Shown: positions 1 through 8,741 of the stretch, in pieces
How the letters are laid out: each line of letters begins with the position of its first letter
How positions within the stretch are numbered: position 1 is the stretch's first letter
Position numbers and translations under genes: made by a program
Notes under the pieces: generated by a model
What the model was told of the DNA's origin: nothing
The model's database searches: none
What the model saw: only the letters and a program-made list of their open reading frames with translations
NCBI GenBank assembly: GCA_910575665.1
Contig: CAJTFB010000003.1
Span: 62,001 to 126,000 of the forward strand
DNA length: 64,000 nucleotides
Source: Eubacteriaceae bacterium
GTDB lineage: Bacteria > Bacillota > Clostridia > Lachnospirales > Lachnospiraceae
Direction: 5' to 3'

Positions 1-1
1 T

Positions 2-469
2 GATATAAATATCCGGGATTATTCTGACAAAAGAATGGCGGGTCTGAGGAATGAGGTTTTCGGCTTTGTAATGCAGGATTTTGCACTGATTGAACGATGT
101 ACAGTGGAAAAAAATGTAATGCTGCCGTTGTACTATTCTAAAAAGTATAAAAAAGAGAAGAAAAAACGGGTAGAAGAGATGCTGGAGAAGGTGGGGCTGT
201 TGGAGAAAAAGCAGCAGTTGGCGATGCGGCTTTCTGGGGGACAAAGACAGAGAGTGGCGATCGCAAGGGCATTAGTTAATGATGCCAGTATTTTATTGTG
301 CGATGAGCCGACAGGAGCTTTGGATCAAAGGACAGGAAAAGAAATCATTGACATTTTTTCCGCTATAAATCAGCAGGGGAAGACCGTTATTCTTGTGACA
401 CATGACGAAAATGTAGCAAAAAGCTGTCACCGGGTTTTGAATATATCGGATGGGGAGATTGTAAAATGA
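2..469 (+). CDS. ABC transporter ATP-binding protein (5' end missing)
   Basis: The reading frame is open from base 2, so the gene begins upstream of the window and the Walker A loop is not visible. What remains has the Q-loop (FVMQDFALI), the ABC signature LSGGQ followed by RQRVAIARAL, Walker B with the catalytic Glu (ILLCDEPTGALD) and the switch His (VILVTHD). The order and wording match the MacB/LolD/BceA subgroup that works with FtsX-like permeases, often for antimicrobial peptide export or sensing. It is an in-frame fragment, not a pseudogene as far as can be seen. No permease gene follows: the next gene is on the opposite strand, so any partner would lie upstream. Confidence 0.9.
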   Translation, partial: DINIRDYSDKRMAGLRNEVFGFVMQDFALIERCTVEKNVMLPLYYSKKYKKEKKKRVEEMLEKVGLLEKKQQLAMRLSGGQRQRVAIARALVNDASILLCDEPTGALDQRTGKEIIDIFSAINQQGKTVILVTHDENVAKSCHRVLNISDGEIVK

Positions 470-514
470 AAAATAATAGAACATAATTATGAGAATTGAA
501 AAGATACAAAAACA

Positions 515-559
515 GGGACCTCTGCATGGGGGATATGAATCTCTCGTGCAGAGGCCCCT
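515..559 (-). terminator. Rho-independent terminator of the 201-aa gene
   Basis: An inverted repeat (GGGACCTCTGCA pairing with TGCAGAGGCCCC) is followed, read on the minus strand, by a T-rich tail. It lies 19 bases past the stop of the minus-strand gene at 578..1183. The ABC gene ends convergently at 469 and may also use it. Confidence 0.75.
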
Positions 560-577
560 AAACGAATATGTTGTTTA

Positions 578-1183
578 TTATTCCTCGGTCTTTGGAGTGG
601 AAAGGCCATCTCGCCAGTCTTCCATTTTTTTTGTAGCTGCGTCAATCGTTTTCTGACAGATATCTGGAAGTTTGCCTCCCCATGCTTTAGCTGCCTGGTC
701 AAAACCTTTTTTGATCGCAGCAATCATTTTATCTGCCTTGGATGCATCTCCGCCACTAAGAGCCTGAGCCATGGAAACCAGACGGTCGCTGGTCTGCTCG
801 ATGCCCCAGTAACCATCATCGGCGATGTCTTTCTGTGCCTGAGCTACTGTACTTGGATCAACGCTGATTTTTCCGTTTTTGACATCCTCGAATAGCTGTG
901 AAAGCCTGGTGTATTTGTTTGCCTGCTTGCTCAGAAGCTGATTTACCAGGTTCTGCAGCTGCTGATTTTTTGTATTCAGTTCACCTTTCATCTTCTTTGC
1001 AATACTGGAATAATCTTTTACTTTTGAACCGGCGCTCTCCGTAGCTTTAGATGGTTCATAAACAACACCTGCATCTTTAGAAGAAACAGATTCGCTCTTT
1101 GTTTTGTCTGCAGCCTTTGTGGTTTTACTAGATACCGGACTATAGGCTGTGGACTGAGAATTAGAAATTCCGTTAACACTCAT
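578..1183 (-). CDS. Uncharacterised 201-aa protein with sigma-28-like promoter
   Basis: I do not recognise a named family. The first ~65 residues are Ser/Thr/Lys-rich and low complexity with no signal peptide or membrane segment. Residues ~75-110 are Gln/Asn/Lys-rich and probably helical (Lys-Gln-Ala-Asn-Lys region), and the C-terminal half is ordered, with a GGKLPDICQKT motif near residue 170 that I associate loosely with uncharacterised proteins of motile bacteria. The start is set by a strong AGGAGGGG Shine-Dalgarno seven to ten bases upstream. A sigma-28-like promoter sits about 50 bases upstream and a terminator follows, so it is a monocistronic gene. Inference: a soluble protein co-expressed with late flagellar or chemotaxis genes. 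Alternative: a lineage-specific protein with no flagellar link. Confidence 0.75.
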   Translation of the reverse strand: MSVNGISNSQSTAYSPVSSKTTKAADKTKSESVSSKDAGVVYEPSKATESAGSKVKDYSSIAKKMKGELNTKNQQLQNLVNQLLSKQANKYTRLSQLFEDVKNGKISVDPSTVAQAQKDIADDGYWGIEQTSDRLVSMAQALSGGDASKADKMIAAIKKGFDQAAKAWGGKLPDICQKTIDAATKKMEDWRDGLSTPKTEE

Positions 1184-1236
1184 TTTTTTCCCCTCCTTGG
1201 TTTTGATTTACGGACATAAATCCTTATCTAGTATAT

Positions 1237-1263
1237 ATATCGGACCAAAAATTTAAAACTTAA
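1237..1263 (-). promoter_or_regulatory. Candidate sigma-28 (SigD/FliA-type) promoter
   Basis: On the minus strand the -10 element TCCGATAT (1237-1244) differs at one base from the sigma-28 consensus GCCGATAT. Fifteen bases upstream is TTAA (1260-1263), three of four bases of the -35 TAAA. Predicted transcription starts near 1230, giving a ~45-base leader to the 201-aa gene. Confidence 0.5.
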
Positions 1264-1308
1264 CCTTGAGATTCAAAGAATTTCGAGGTAAGATAAAAGA
1301 CAGAAAAA

Positions 1309-1357
1309 AGGGAAAAATAAATTTTTCCCTATGCAAGTTTGTGCGTGCACAAACTTG
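1309..1357. repeat. Two adjacent perfect palindromes
   Basis: Positions 1309-1330 form a perfect 22-base palindrome (AGGGAAAAAT and its complement around a 2-base centre). Positions 1334-1357 form a second, with 11-base arms CAAGTTTGTGC and a 2-base loop. Neither is followed by a T-run in the plus direction. They lie between the divergent 201-aa gene and the glycosyltransferase gene and could be an operator, a cruciform or a weak bidirectional terminator. Confidence 0.6.
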
Positions 1358-1387
1358 TGTGATGTGCGAACGCGAATGAGGTAAAAT

Positions 1388-2575
1388 ATGATAAAAAAAA
1401 TTATACTATTTACAAAGGGGATTGAGACCTTGTGGTTTTTCTCCGAACAAATGGGAAAGACTTTTGAACTGCTGGGATATGAAGTGTTTTACTTTGACCA
1501 GTGCAAAGAGTACCGGAGTTTAAGCGATCTGATCTGGTTTTGCGAGCCAGGGGTAACGGCCGCGATCAGCTTCAATTTTGACGGCTGTGCTGGGGAAGAA
1601 TACTTTATTGATTCAGAGGGCGTGTCTTTTTTTGATGCCAGGGATGTGCTGTTTATCAATATCGTGGTGGATCATCCATTTTATTATCATAAGTTTCTTC
1701 CCTATCTGCCTAAGAAATATATACAGATTTCGATTGATAGGGAACACGAAGCTTATCTCAGACGGTTTTTCCCAGAGATGCGCCGGGGGCCTTTTATGCC
1801 GCTGGGAGGAACAAGTTTGTGGGAAAATGGGAAATTCCCAGGATTTGATGATAGAAAATATGATATTGTGTTTACAGGGAATTATAATCCGCCAACGATA
1901 TTTTATGAGGCGATCCATCGCCACGGTGACGAATATGCGGAGTTTTATTATGATATCATCCATGATCTGATCCGTCATCCCTGGAAGTCGATGGACGCCA
2001 CGATCATGGAACACCTAAATCGGGATGTGGAGGATATCGATGAAAAGGGACTGAAAGAGACTATGCCCAATATGATTTTTATCGATCTGTACGTACGTCA
2101 CTATGTCCGCGGCGAAGTGGTGAAGACATTGGTGGATCATGGTTTTCGAGTACATTGTTTTGGATCGGGCTGGGATCAGCTGGATTGCCACCATCCAGAA
2201 AATATTGTAAACGGCAATGTGCTGGATTCCCTGGGTTGTCTCCAGCAGATCAGCCGCAGCCGCTTATCTCTGAATGTTATGCCCTGGTTTAAAGACGGAG
2301 CTCACGACCGGGTATTTAATTCTATGCTGAATGGGGCAGTCAGCCTCAGCGACAGTTCCCGCTATATGGATGAAATACTTGAGGACGGAAGGCACTTTGT
2401 ACGATATGATCTGGCGAAACTGGAAGAGCTACCGGAGAAAGCAGAGCAGGTTCTGGCAGACAGAGAGGGATGGGAATATTTAGTAGAACAGGGATACCGT
2501 ATGGCTAACAGAGGGCATACATGGGCGCACAGGGCGCGGTTTCTCCATTCAGAAATTCTTTGCAAGATACCTTAA
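1388..2575 (+). CDS. CgeB-like glycosyltransferase
   Basis: A 395-aa soluble protein with the two-lobed layout of GT-B glycosyltransferases. The N-terminal lobe (KKIILFTKGIETLWFF, then VVDHPFYYHKFL near residue 94) resembles the DUF3880 part of CgeB-type enzymes. The C-terminal part (~305-395) carries a LNVMPWFKDGAHDRVFNSM segment and a downstream GHTWAHRARF motif typical of the Glyco_trans_1_2 domain. CgeB relatives modify spore-coat proteins in Bacillus, and related enzymes are found near flagellin genes in Clostridia. The substrate here cannot be read from sequence. The ATG at 1388 is preceded by GAGGT. It is divergent from the sigma-28-like gene, which makes a role in surface or flagellar protein glycosylation an attractive guess. 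Confidence 0.75.
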   Translation: MIKKIILFTKGIETLWFFSEQMGKTFELLGYEVFYFDQCKEYRSLSDLIWFCEPGVTAAISFNFDGCAGEEYFIDSEGVSFFDARDVLFINIVVDHPFYYHKFLPYLPKKYIQISIDREHEAYLRRFFPEMRRGPFMPLGGTSLWENGKFPGFDDRKYDIVFTGNYNPPTIFYEAIHRHGDEYAEFYYDIIHDLIRHPWKSMDATIMEHLNRDVEDIDEKGLKETMPNMIFIDLYVRHYVRGEVVKTLVDHGFRVHCFGSGWDQLDCHHPENIVNGNVLDSLGCLQQISRSRLSLNVMPWFKDGAHDRVFNSMLNGAVSLSDSSRYMDEILEDGRHFVRYDLAKLEELPEKAEQVLADREGWEYLVEQGYRMANRGHTWAHRARFLHSEILCKIP

Positions 2576-2606
2576 ACTATGTTAAAATAAGTGCTGGCGG
2601 ACAAAA

Positions 2607-2627
2607 AATAAGTCCTGTGGACTTATT
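2607..2627. repeat. Short perfect inverted repeat upstream of the PBP gene
   Basis: Nine-base arms AATAAGTCC and GGACTTATT surround a 3-base loop, about 35 bases before the PBP start codon. There is no T-run, so it is either a weak terminator for the glycosyltransferase gene or an element in the PBP leader. Confidence 0.4.
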
Positions 2628-2661
2628 AGCGGTTTAAACTTAGTATTGATGGGAGGCTGTT

Positions 2662-5022
2662 ATGGCTAAGAATAAAGTAAAAAAGAAAAAGCAGAGAAAG
2701 CAGAGAAAGCATCCGAAGTTCTGGCTTGGCTTTAAAATATTTATTTTGCTGTTCCTAGTCGCTCTACTTGTAGCAGGAATTATATTTTATGTGATGTACG
2801 GGAGGGATATTTTTGCCGCACAGGATCAGGCGATCCAGCTGGTGAAAAACTCCACACTGGAAACCTTTCGCAGCTCCGAAACGTCCATCGCCTATAATTC
2901 CAAGGGAAAGCAGATCGCTGTGCTCAAGGGAGATAAGGATTCTTATTATCTTCCAATTGATGAGATTCCTGAGTATGTGCAGGATGCCTTTGTTGTGACG
3001 GAGGATAAGAAGTTTTATTCTCACAATGGAATTGATGCGGAAGGAATTATTCGTGCCGTGTGGGTTCAAATCCAGAATAAGGGTGAGATCAGTCAGGGAG
3101 CCAGTACGATCACCCAACAGCTGGCAAGAGGTATTTTCCTGACTACGGAAAAAACCTATGAGAGAAAGATCAAAGAAATATTTATAGCTATGGAGCTGGA
3201 AAAGAAATACAACAAACGGCAGATTTTCGAGTTTTATTTAAACAATATTTATTTTTCTAATGGCTACTATGGTATAGAAGCGGCGGCAAAAGGGTATTTC
3301 AGTGCCAGCTGCAAAGAGCTGAGTCTGTCCCAGCTCTGTTTCCTCTGTGCGATTCCGAATAACCCGACACTTTATGATCCAGTGGAGCGCATGGAAAACA
3401 CGCTAAAGAGGCGTGATCGAATCCTTAAACAGATGTTAGAGGATAAGGCGATCACCCAGGAAGAATATGATCTGGCGGTGGATGAGAAGATTAAGCTTAA
3501 CATCACCGAACCAGTAAAAAGAAATTTTATTCAGACCTTTGTGACCTATTGCGCCACCAGAAAGTTGATGGGGCTGAATGGATTTAAGTTCCACAACGAG
3601 TTTGATTCAAAAAAGGAAGAAGAGGCATACAAAGAGGAATATAACGACGCCTATGCCTCGGCGCAAAAACAGCTTTTGAACAATGGATACCGGATTTATA
3701 CATCCATTGACTTGAAAAAACAGAAAGCTCTACAACAGGCCATCAATACGAATCTGGCTGGATTTACCGAGAAGGGGACAAATGGCATATATAAAATGCA
3801 GGGCGCCGGCGTTTGTATTGATAATAAGACCGGTAGAGTCGTGGCAGTAGTGGGAGGAAGGAGCCAGAAGACCAGTGGTTACACCTTGAACCGTGCCTAT
3901 CAGTCATATCGGCAGCCAGGCAGTAGCATTAAGCCTGTGCTTGTGTATACGCCTTCTCTGGAGAGGGATTATACGCCGGATTCCATAGTAAATGACCATA
4001 AATTTGAAGGAGGTCCATCCAATTCAAATGGGAAGTATCACGGAAATGTTACCTTGCGGTATGCAGTGGAGCAGTCATTGAATACTATTGCCTGGCAGCT
4101 CTTTGAGGAGTTGACGCCGGAAATAGGACTTGAGTATCTGCTGAATATGAATTTTTCTAAGATTGTGAAGAATGATTATTTCAACGCCTCATCTTTGGGT
4201 GGTTTGACCTATGGGTGCAGTCCGTTGGAGATGGCGTCGGCTTATGCGACTATAGAGAATGACGGGAAGTACCGTGAGCCGACTTGTATTGTAAAGATAC
4301 TGGATTCAGACGGAAATACCATATTGGATGATGATGTGGACGAAAAATACATTTATGATGCCCATGCGGCTAATACGATGGTGGATATACTAAAAGGTGT
4401 TCTCGTGAGAGGTACTGGTTCGGCACTTTCACTGGATAAAGGAATGACCGCTGCTGGTAAGACAGGAACTACCAATGATAAAAAGGATGGTTGGTTCTGC
4501 GGTTTTACACCATATTTCACAACAGCAATATGGGTGGGATGTGACAACCCTGTCTCGATCCCAGATCTGTATGGTGCAACCTATCCAGGACGTACGTGGA
4601 AGGCATTTATGAATGAGATCCACAAGGACCTAGAACCGAAGGAGTTTGCCTACGAGAGCCGAGACGACTGGAAAAATAAAACTTCTTCGAATGAGAAACC
4701 GGATTATGAGCCGGATCCCGATGATAAAAAGAAGGATAAGGACGACGAGAAGGATGATAAGAAGCAAAAACCGAAGAAGACGAAAAAGCCCAAGGCGACG
4801 AAAACTCCTGAAGAGGATGACGATACACCTCTACCCGAAGAAGAGGAGCCCCAGCCGCCTGTCACCGACCCTAATGATGGGGGGACACAGGGTGGTGGAA
4901 ATCAGGGCATAGATCCTGACGCAAATCCAGGAGATGGTACAGGAAACTCATCCAATGACGATACCAGTTATTCTCCAGATGATACCACCTTTAAAGACGA
5001 AAATGGGGTAGTACAACCATAG
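2662..5022 (+). CDS. Class A penicillin-binding protein (PBP1a-type)
   Basis: A 786-aa bifunctional murein synthase. A Lys/Arg-rich cytoplasmic stretch (1-20) precedes one membrane anchor (~21-47). The GT51 transglycosylase domain (~95-270) contains the EDKKFYSHNGID motif with catalytic Glu114, then GASTITQQLAR and a RKIKEIFIAMELEKKY segment. The transpeptidase domain (~375-640) has SSIK (nucleophile Ser421), SLN (472-474) and KTGT (600-603). All key residues are present, so it should both polymerise lipid II and crosslink peptides. The last ~115 residues are a charged, Lys/Asp/Glu- then Pro/Gly/Asn-rich disordered tail, probably threading the wall. The ATG follows GGGAGG. It appears monocistronic with a terminator at 5048. 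Confidence 0.95.
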   Translation: MAKNKVKKKKQRKQRKHPKFWLGFKIFILLFLVALLVAGIIFYVMYGRDIFAAQDQAIQLVKNSTLETFRSSETSIAYNSKGKQIAVLKGDKDSYYLPIDEIPEYVQDAFVVTEDKKFYSHNGIDAEGIIRAVWVQIQNKGEISQGASTITQQLARGIFLTTEKTYERKIKEIFIAMELEKKYNKRQIFEFYLNNIYFSNGYYGIEAAAKGYFSASCKELSLSQLCFLCAIPNNPTLYDPVERMENTLKRRDRILKQMLEDKAITQEEYDLAVDEKIKLNITEPVKRNFIQTFVTYCATRKLMGLNGFKFHNEFDSKKEEEAYKEEYNDAYASAQKQLLNNGYRIYTSIDLKKQKALQQAINTNLAGFTEKGTNGIYKMQGAGVCIDNKTGRVVAVVGGRSQKTSGYTLNRAYQSYRQPGSSIKPVLVYTPSLERDYTPDSIVNDHKFEGGPSNSNGKYHGNVTLRYAVEQSLNTIAWQLFEELTPEIGLEYLLNMNFSKIVKNDYFNASSLGGLTYGCSPLEMASAYATIENDGKYREPTCIVKILDSDGNTILDDDVDEKYIYDAHAANTMVDILKGVLVRGTGSALSLDKGMTAAGKTGTTNDKKDGWFCGFTPYFTTAIWVGCDNPVSIPDLYGATYPGRTWKAFMNEIHKDLEPKEFAYESRDDWKNKTSSNEKPDYEPDPDDKKKDKDDEKDDKKQKPKKTKKPKATKTPEEDDDTPLPEEEEPQPPVTDPNDGGTQGGGNQGIDPDANPGDGTGNSSNDDTSYSPDDTTFKDENGVVQP

Positions 5023-5047
5023 TTCAAATAATTGATTAAAAAATAAA

Positions 5048-5098
5048 TAAACGGCGGCGCCCTTCGCTTAAGATTTTTGCGAAGGGCGTCGCCGTTTA
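5048..5098. terminator. Strong bidirectional terminator
   Basis: A 20-base-pair stem (TAAACGGCGGCGCCCTTCGC pairing with 5079-5098, one mismatch) with an AT-flanked base lies between the converging PBP and PRPP synthetase genes and can serve both. Confidence 0.85.
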
Positions 5099-5146
5099 TT
5101 GTCATAGCTCGATGGCACTGATTGATCGGTTTATTAGGTCGTCGAA

Positions 5147-6316
5147 CTATATATTATTTTCGTATTTTTTCAGAATCCTCTGTATCCGTTCTGATGGATC
5201 CAAAAGACCTGCGATGGAAGCGTCATGGTTCAGTGTGTTGATGAGAAGGGCGATATATTTACTCATATCCACGTTGATGTAGTACTCTTTTTTCAATAGC
5301 TCTTCTGGCTGGTAAACCAGATTAGTGGTCATAAGACGGTAGATCAGCCCGCTGCTAAAGGCTTTGTCAAATTTCTCAAGGCCATTGGTGAAAAGCCCGA
5401 AAGTTGAGGCTACAAAGATACGATTTGCTTTACGGCGCTTTAATTCGGTAGCCACGTCGATCATACTTTCACCGGAGGAGATCATGTCATCAATGACAAC
5501 TACATCTTTTCCCTCTACATCAGAACCGAGGAATTCATGTGCGACAATGGGATTTCTTCCCTCCACGATCTTCGTGTAATCCCGGCGTTTATAGAACATG
5601 CCCATATCTACACCAGCGACGCCGGCAAAATAAATCGCACGCCCTGTGGCGCCCTCATCCGGACTGATGATCATCATATTTTTCGGATTCATCTTGATAT
5701 CTGGTACATTTTTCAGCATTGCCTTGATAAATTGATACGTCGGCTGTACCGTCTCAAAGGTATTCAGAGGAATCGCGTTTTGAACTCGGGGATCGTGGGC
5801 ATCAAAGGTAATAATGCTGTCTACGCCCATATTTACAAGCTCCTGGAGAGCCAGTGCGCAGTCCAGAGATTCTCGGGAACTTCTCTTGTGCTGACGACTT
5901 TCATACATAAATGGCATGATAACGGTGATGCGTCTTGCCTTGCCGCTGACTGCCGCGATCATTCGTTTGAGATCCTGGTAGTGGTCGTCCGGTGACATCC
6001 GGTTGATCTGACCACATAGCTTGTAAGTGAGGTTGTAGTTGCATACATCCACCAGAATGTATAAGTCCTTGCCCCTGACGGATTCGTTGAGAATACCTTT
6101 TGCTTCCCCGGAACCAAATCGTGGGCAGGAAGCATCCAACAGGTAGGAATCCTTTTTGTAACTGGCAAAGTGAATAGATTCTTCACTGTTTTCACTTCTG
6201 GTGCGCCAGGAAGAAATGTAGCTGTCAACCTTCTTACCGATTTCCCGGCTGCTCTCCAATGCAATGATTCCCAGATCTCCATAGGGGATGATGTCTGCAA
6301 AATTGTTCGAACTCAT
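5147..6316 (-). CDS. prs: Ribose-phosphate pyrophosphokinase (PRPP synthetase), long divergent form
   Basis: A 389-aa cytosolic enzyme making PRPP from ribose 5-phosphate and ATP for purine, pyrimidine, His, Trp and NAD synthesis. Visible family features are the YESRQHKR loop, the FDAHDPRVQN metal/ribose segment (canonical FDLHA region) and a PRPP-binding loop VVVIDDMISSGES in place of the canonical DDIIDTAGT. It is ~70 residues longer than the usual 310-320 aa enzyme, with an extended N-terminus and insertions, a form I associate with Lachnospiraceae-type Clostridia. The ATG at 6316 follows GGAGGAG. Upstream is an imperfect AT-rich inverted repeat (6337-6356). Loss of canonical loop residues leaves open altered regulation, but synthetase activity is the best call. 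Confidence 0.88.
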   Translation of the reverse strand: MSSNNFADIIPYGDLGIIALESSREIGKKVDSYISSWRTRSENSEESIHFASYKKDSYLLDASCPRFGSGEAKGILNESVRGKDLYILVDVCNYNLTYKLCGQINRMSPDDHYQDLKRMIAAVSGKARRITVIMPFMYESRQHKRSSRESLDCALALQELVNMGVDSIITFDAHDPRVQNAIPLNTFETVQPTYQFIKAMLKNVPDIKMNPKNMMIISPDEGATGRAIYFAGVAGVDMGMFYKRRDYTKIVEGRNPIVAHEFLGSDVEGKDVVVIDDMISSGESMIDVATELKRRKANRIFVASTFGLFTNGLEKFDKAFSSGLIYRLMTTNLVYQPEELLKKEYYINVDMSKYIALLINTLNHDASIAGLLDPSERIQRILKKYENNI

Positions 6317-6378
6317 GAATTCTCCTCCAAAATGTATAGTATTATTTATGTACTATCCCAGTATGGGCAATAGTAAGT

Positions 6379-7380
6379 TTATGAATGTCTGGCGGTAATC
6401 GCCTTTTTGAGACGGATGTCGTCTCCAGTAAGTTTCAGCAGGGTATAGCTGCTGGTTAACCTTGAGAAGATCCGTTCGCTGTACTGTTCCCTAAGATCAT
6501 CAAAGGAAAGATTTGTAGAGATGATCGTGGACCGCTGATGGATCAAGCGGGTATCGATCACCTGATAGAGCTGTGAAGAGGTAAAACCGTTGTTCAGCTC
6601 TGTGCCAAGATCGTCGATGATCAGAAGATCACAGTCAAGAATATAGGAGACTGTGGCACTTTTCTCCACAGAACTCAGATTCTTATCGAATTTGTTCTTC
6701 TCTAAAATATCAAATAGACCGAGAGAGGTTAAATACACAACGGTGTGGGAGTGCTGCAGAGCCTCTCCAGCGATACAATGAGTCAGAAAAGTTTTTCCGA
6801 CTCCAGTGTTGCCATAAAATAAAAGGTTGTCGTGGGTTTGATGAAAATTTTGGCTGAAAGACAGAGCAGTTTCCCGTATCCTGCGAATGTTATCGCGAGG
6901 CGTCATTCCGGTAGAATTCTCTACATAGTCATCTGGATAATATTCTTCATTAAATTGTGAAAAATTTTCTGTTTTAAAAACGTCTTGAAGATTGGATTGT
7001 TCATAGAGATATGAGACGATCCGTTTGCGGAAGCAGTGACATTTCTCGTCACCAATATACCCTGTATCCCGGCAGTCTGGACAACTATAGATAGGCTGTA
7101 GGTAGTTTTTCGGATAGCCATGCTGTGAGAGAAGTACAGCTTTTTTCTGAGAAATCGTTTTAATGTCATGATTCAAATCGGATGAATCTGTCGTAGATCC
7201 ATCCAGCGCCAATTTTACGGCGTTAAGAGACAGTTCAGAAATCTGGCGATCCAGCTCTGCGATTTCGGGAATTTTAGCATGAATTTCTTTCTGACGCTCC
7301 AAAAGAAGGCGGCTGTTCCGCAATTGGGTTTCATTGTATTCCAAATAGATAGAATTAAATTGTTCATTTAATAGCTGCAT
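6379..7380 (-). CDS. DnaI/DnaC-type replicative helicase loader ATPase
   Basis: A 333-aa AAA+ ATPase. The N-terminal third is a probable coiled coil (Glu/Arg/Leu-rich to ~residue 55), followed by a zinc-ribbon-like block CPDCRDTGYIGDEKCHCF near residue 100. The ATPase core has Walker A GNTGVGKT (~190-197), Walker B LLIIDDLG and a sensor-1 STNLS motif. This is the layout of DnaI/DnaC proteins that open and load the DnaB-type helicase ring. A GTG is available at 7401, but GGAG at 7392-7395 sits correctly for the ATG at 7380, so I use that. It lies 94 bases downstream of the DnaD-domain gene, parallel to the dnaB-dnaI pairing in Bacillus. DnaA boxes upstream of that operon suggest control by DnaA. 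Confidence 0.9.
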   Translation of the reverse strand: MQLLNEQFNSIYLEYNETQLRNSRLLLERQKEIHAKIPEIAELDRQISELSLNAVKLALDGSTTDSSDLNHDIKTISQKKAVLLSQHGYPKNYLQPIYSCPDCRDTGYIGDEKCHCFRKRIVSYLYEQSNLQDVFKTENFSQFNEEYYPDDYVENSTGMTPRDNIRRIRETALSFSQNFHQTHDNLLFYGNTGVGKTFLTHCIAGEALQHSHTVVYLTSLGLFDILEKNKFDKNLSSVEKSATVSYILDCDLLIIDDLGTELNNGFTSSQLYQVIDTRLIHQRSTIISTNLSFDDLREQYSERIFSRLTSSYTLLKLTGDDIRLKKAITARHS

Positions 7381-7474
7381 AGCATATTTTTCTCCAATCA
7401 CACAGGATTTATGTTGCTGTTGGCAAAGAAATTATATTTGTGATGGTACAAGTCGATGTGTCAGTCATTAAGCA

Positions 7475-8665
7475 TTACGGATTCAGCAGCTGTTTTTCCA
7501 GATCAGCATAATCCTCCTGGGAATAATCTCTTTGTGGAAAATTTTGAAATTTGTTCTTTGCCGCTGTAGAAGTTCGGTTATTGTTTTGGGATGTAATTGT
7601 TTTTTGCCGGAAATATGACTTATCACAGTCATCAATATCTTTTAAGCAGGTCACACCTTTTTGATGCCAATCTTCCAGTATTTTAGAAGTATAGTTTAAA
7701 TTGGTGTCTCCTGACTGCAGAACTGTACGGCTGCATGCCTCTTCAATAATAGGATCTGCAAAATGGTAATCTTCCCATTTGTCTATAATACGTTTTTCGG
7801 CGGGAGCCAAGGTGCGTCGGATTCCTAAAGCACTTGACACGAGCTTATATGTACTGTTGAAGGAAGAAGCTTCTTCCAGCGCTTCTTTTGCTGTATGTAT
7901 CCCCTTTTTTGCCCAGTCTAAGGCAATGGTTTCAAGGTAAGCGGTCTTACTCTTTCCTCGTGACAATGCGGTCTCGTATAATGTGATCACAAGTTCGGAA
8001 GAAAAACCGAGATCTGACATGAGATAGAGAACCAGCTGCATATGAGCATCCCCCATGGTAGTGCCCAGCAGGGCTTCTACCATGCTCAGACAGGCATCGA
8101 TTTCTTCATCTTTTTTCAATGCCTCTGCCTGAAGAGGAGAATAGGTATGGCGTTTGGGAAGTTCTTGCTCGGAAGTAAGTTGTAAGTCTGCCTCGGATGT
8201 ATGTTGAAAGTCTGGCTGGGAAACAGGCTGAAATTCCGGCTCGTAAATACGTTCCGGATACGTTTCTTTTGTGACTGCAGTCTCCTGTTCTGCCTTACTC
8301 TCCGGCGGTCTGTCCGAGATCGAATCCTTACTAGAAGCAGGTCGAATGAAATGTCTGACAAAGTTGTCATTCTCTGGAAAGGGAAGAAGGCAAATGTCAT
8401 CCGGTTGTCCATCTTTTACTGAAATGGATAAAAGCCCTTGTTTTTCCCAATAATGTAATGCGCGCAGGATATCCGCCTCTGTATTGGAGAGCATATCCGC
8501 CATGCTATCGATGGTCAGTGTGGTTGTGCCGGAGCTTATCTGTCTTAGCAGATACAGATACACTTTCACGAAACTGCCATTTGCGTGGGGCATATATTCA
8601 TCGATAAACCGATTCGGAACCTGTGTGCTGCATTCTAAAAAATGATTTGTTAATGTTACCCCCAT
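7475..8665 (-). CDS. DnaD/DnaB_2-domain replication initiation protein
   Basis: A 396-aa protein. The N-terminal ~85 residues form a winged-helix (FVKVYLYLLRQIS, then IDSMADMLSNTEADILRALHYWEKQGLL). A disordered Pro/Gln/Glu/Ser-rich linker (~120-190) follows, then two DnaD/DnaB_2-like helical domains: one with ALLGTTMGDAHMQLVLYLM and AYLETIALDWAKKGIHT, and a second ending LNYTSKILEDWHQKGV. Proteins of this family bridge DnaA-opened DNA to the helicase loader. A TTG at 8707 is possible, but CAGGAGG eleven bases before the ATG at 8665 decides the start. The loader gene follows on the same strand, and a TTTACA-17-TATTAT promoter plus a DnaA-box cluster lie upstream. Confidence 0.88.
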   Translation of the reverse strand: MGVTLTNHFLECSTQVPNRFIDEYMPHANGSFVKVYLYLLRQISSGTTTLTIDSMADMLSNTEADILRALHYWEKQGLLSISVKDGQPDDICLLPFPENDNFVRHFIRPASSKDSISDRPPESKAEQETAVTKETYPERIYEPEFQPVSQPDFQHTSEADLQLTSEQELPKRHTYSPLQAEALKKDEEIDACLSMVEALLGTTMGDAHMQLVLYLMSDLGFSSELVITLYETALSRGKSKTAYLETIALDWAKKGIHTAKEALEEASSFNSTYKLVSSALGIRRTLAPAEKRIIDKWEDYHFADPIIEEACSRTVLQSGDTNLNYTSKILEDWHQKGVTCLKDIDDCDKSYFRQKTITSQNNNRTSTAAKNKFQNFPQRDYSQEDYADLEKQLLNP

Positions 8666-8741
8666 GCTCTGTACTGCCTCCTGAAATTTCAAAATGTAAG
8701 TATGCAAGTTAATTGTGATAAATACTTGCTTTGCACTCTAG

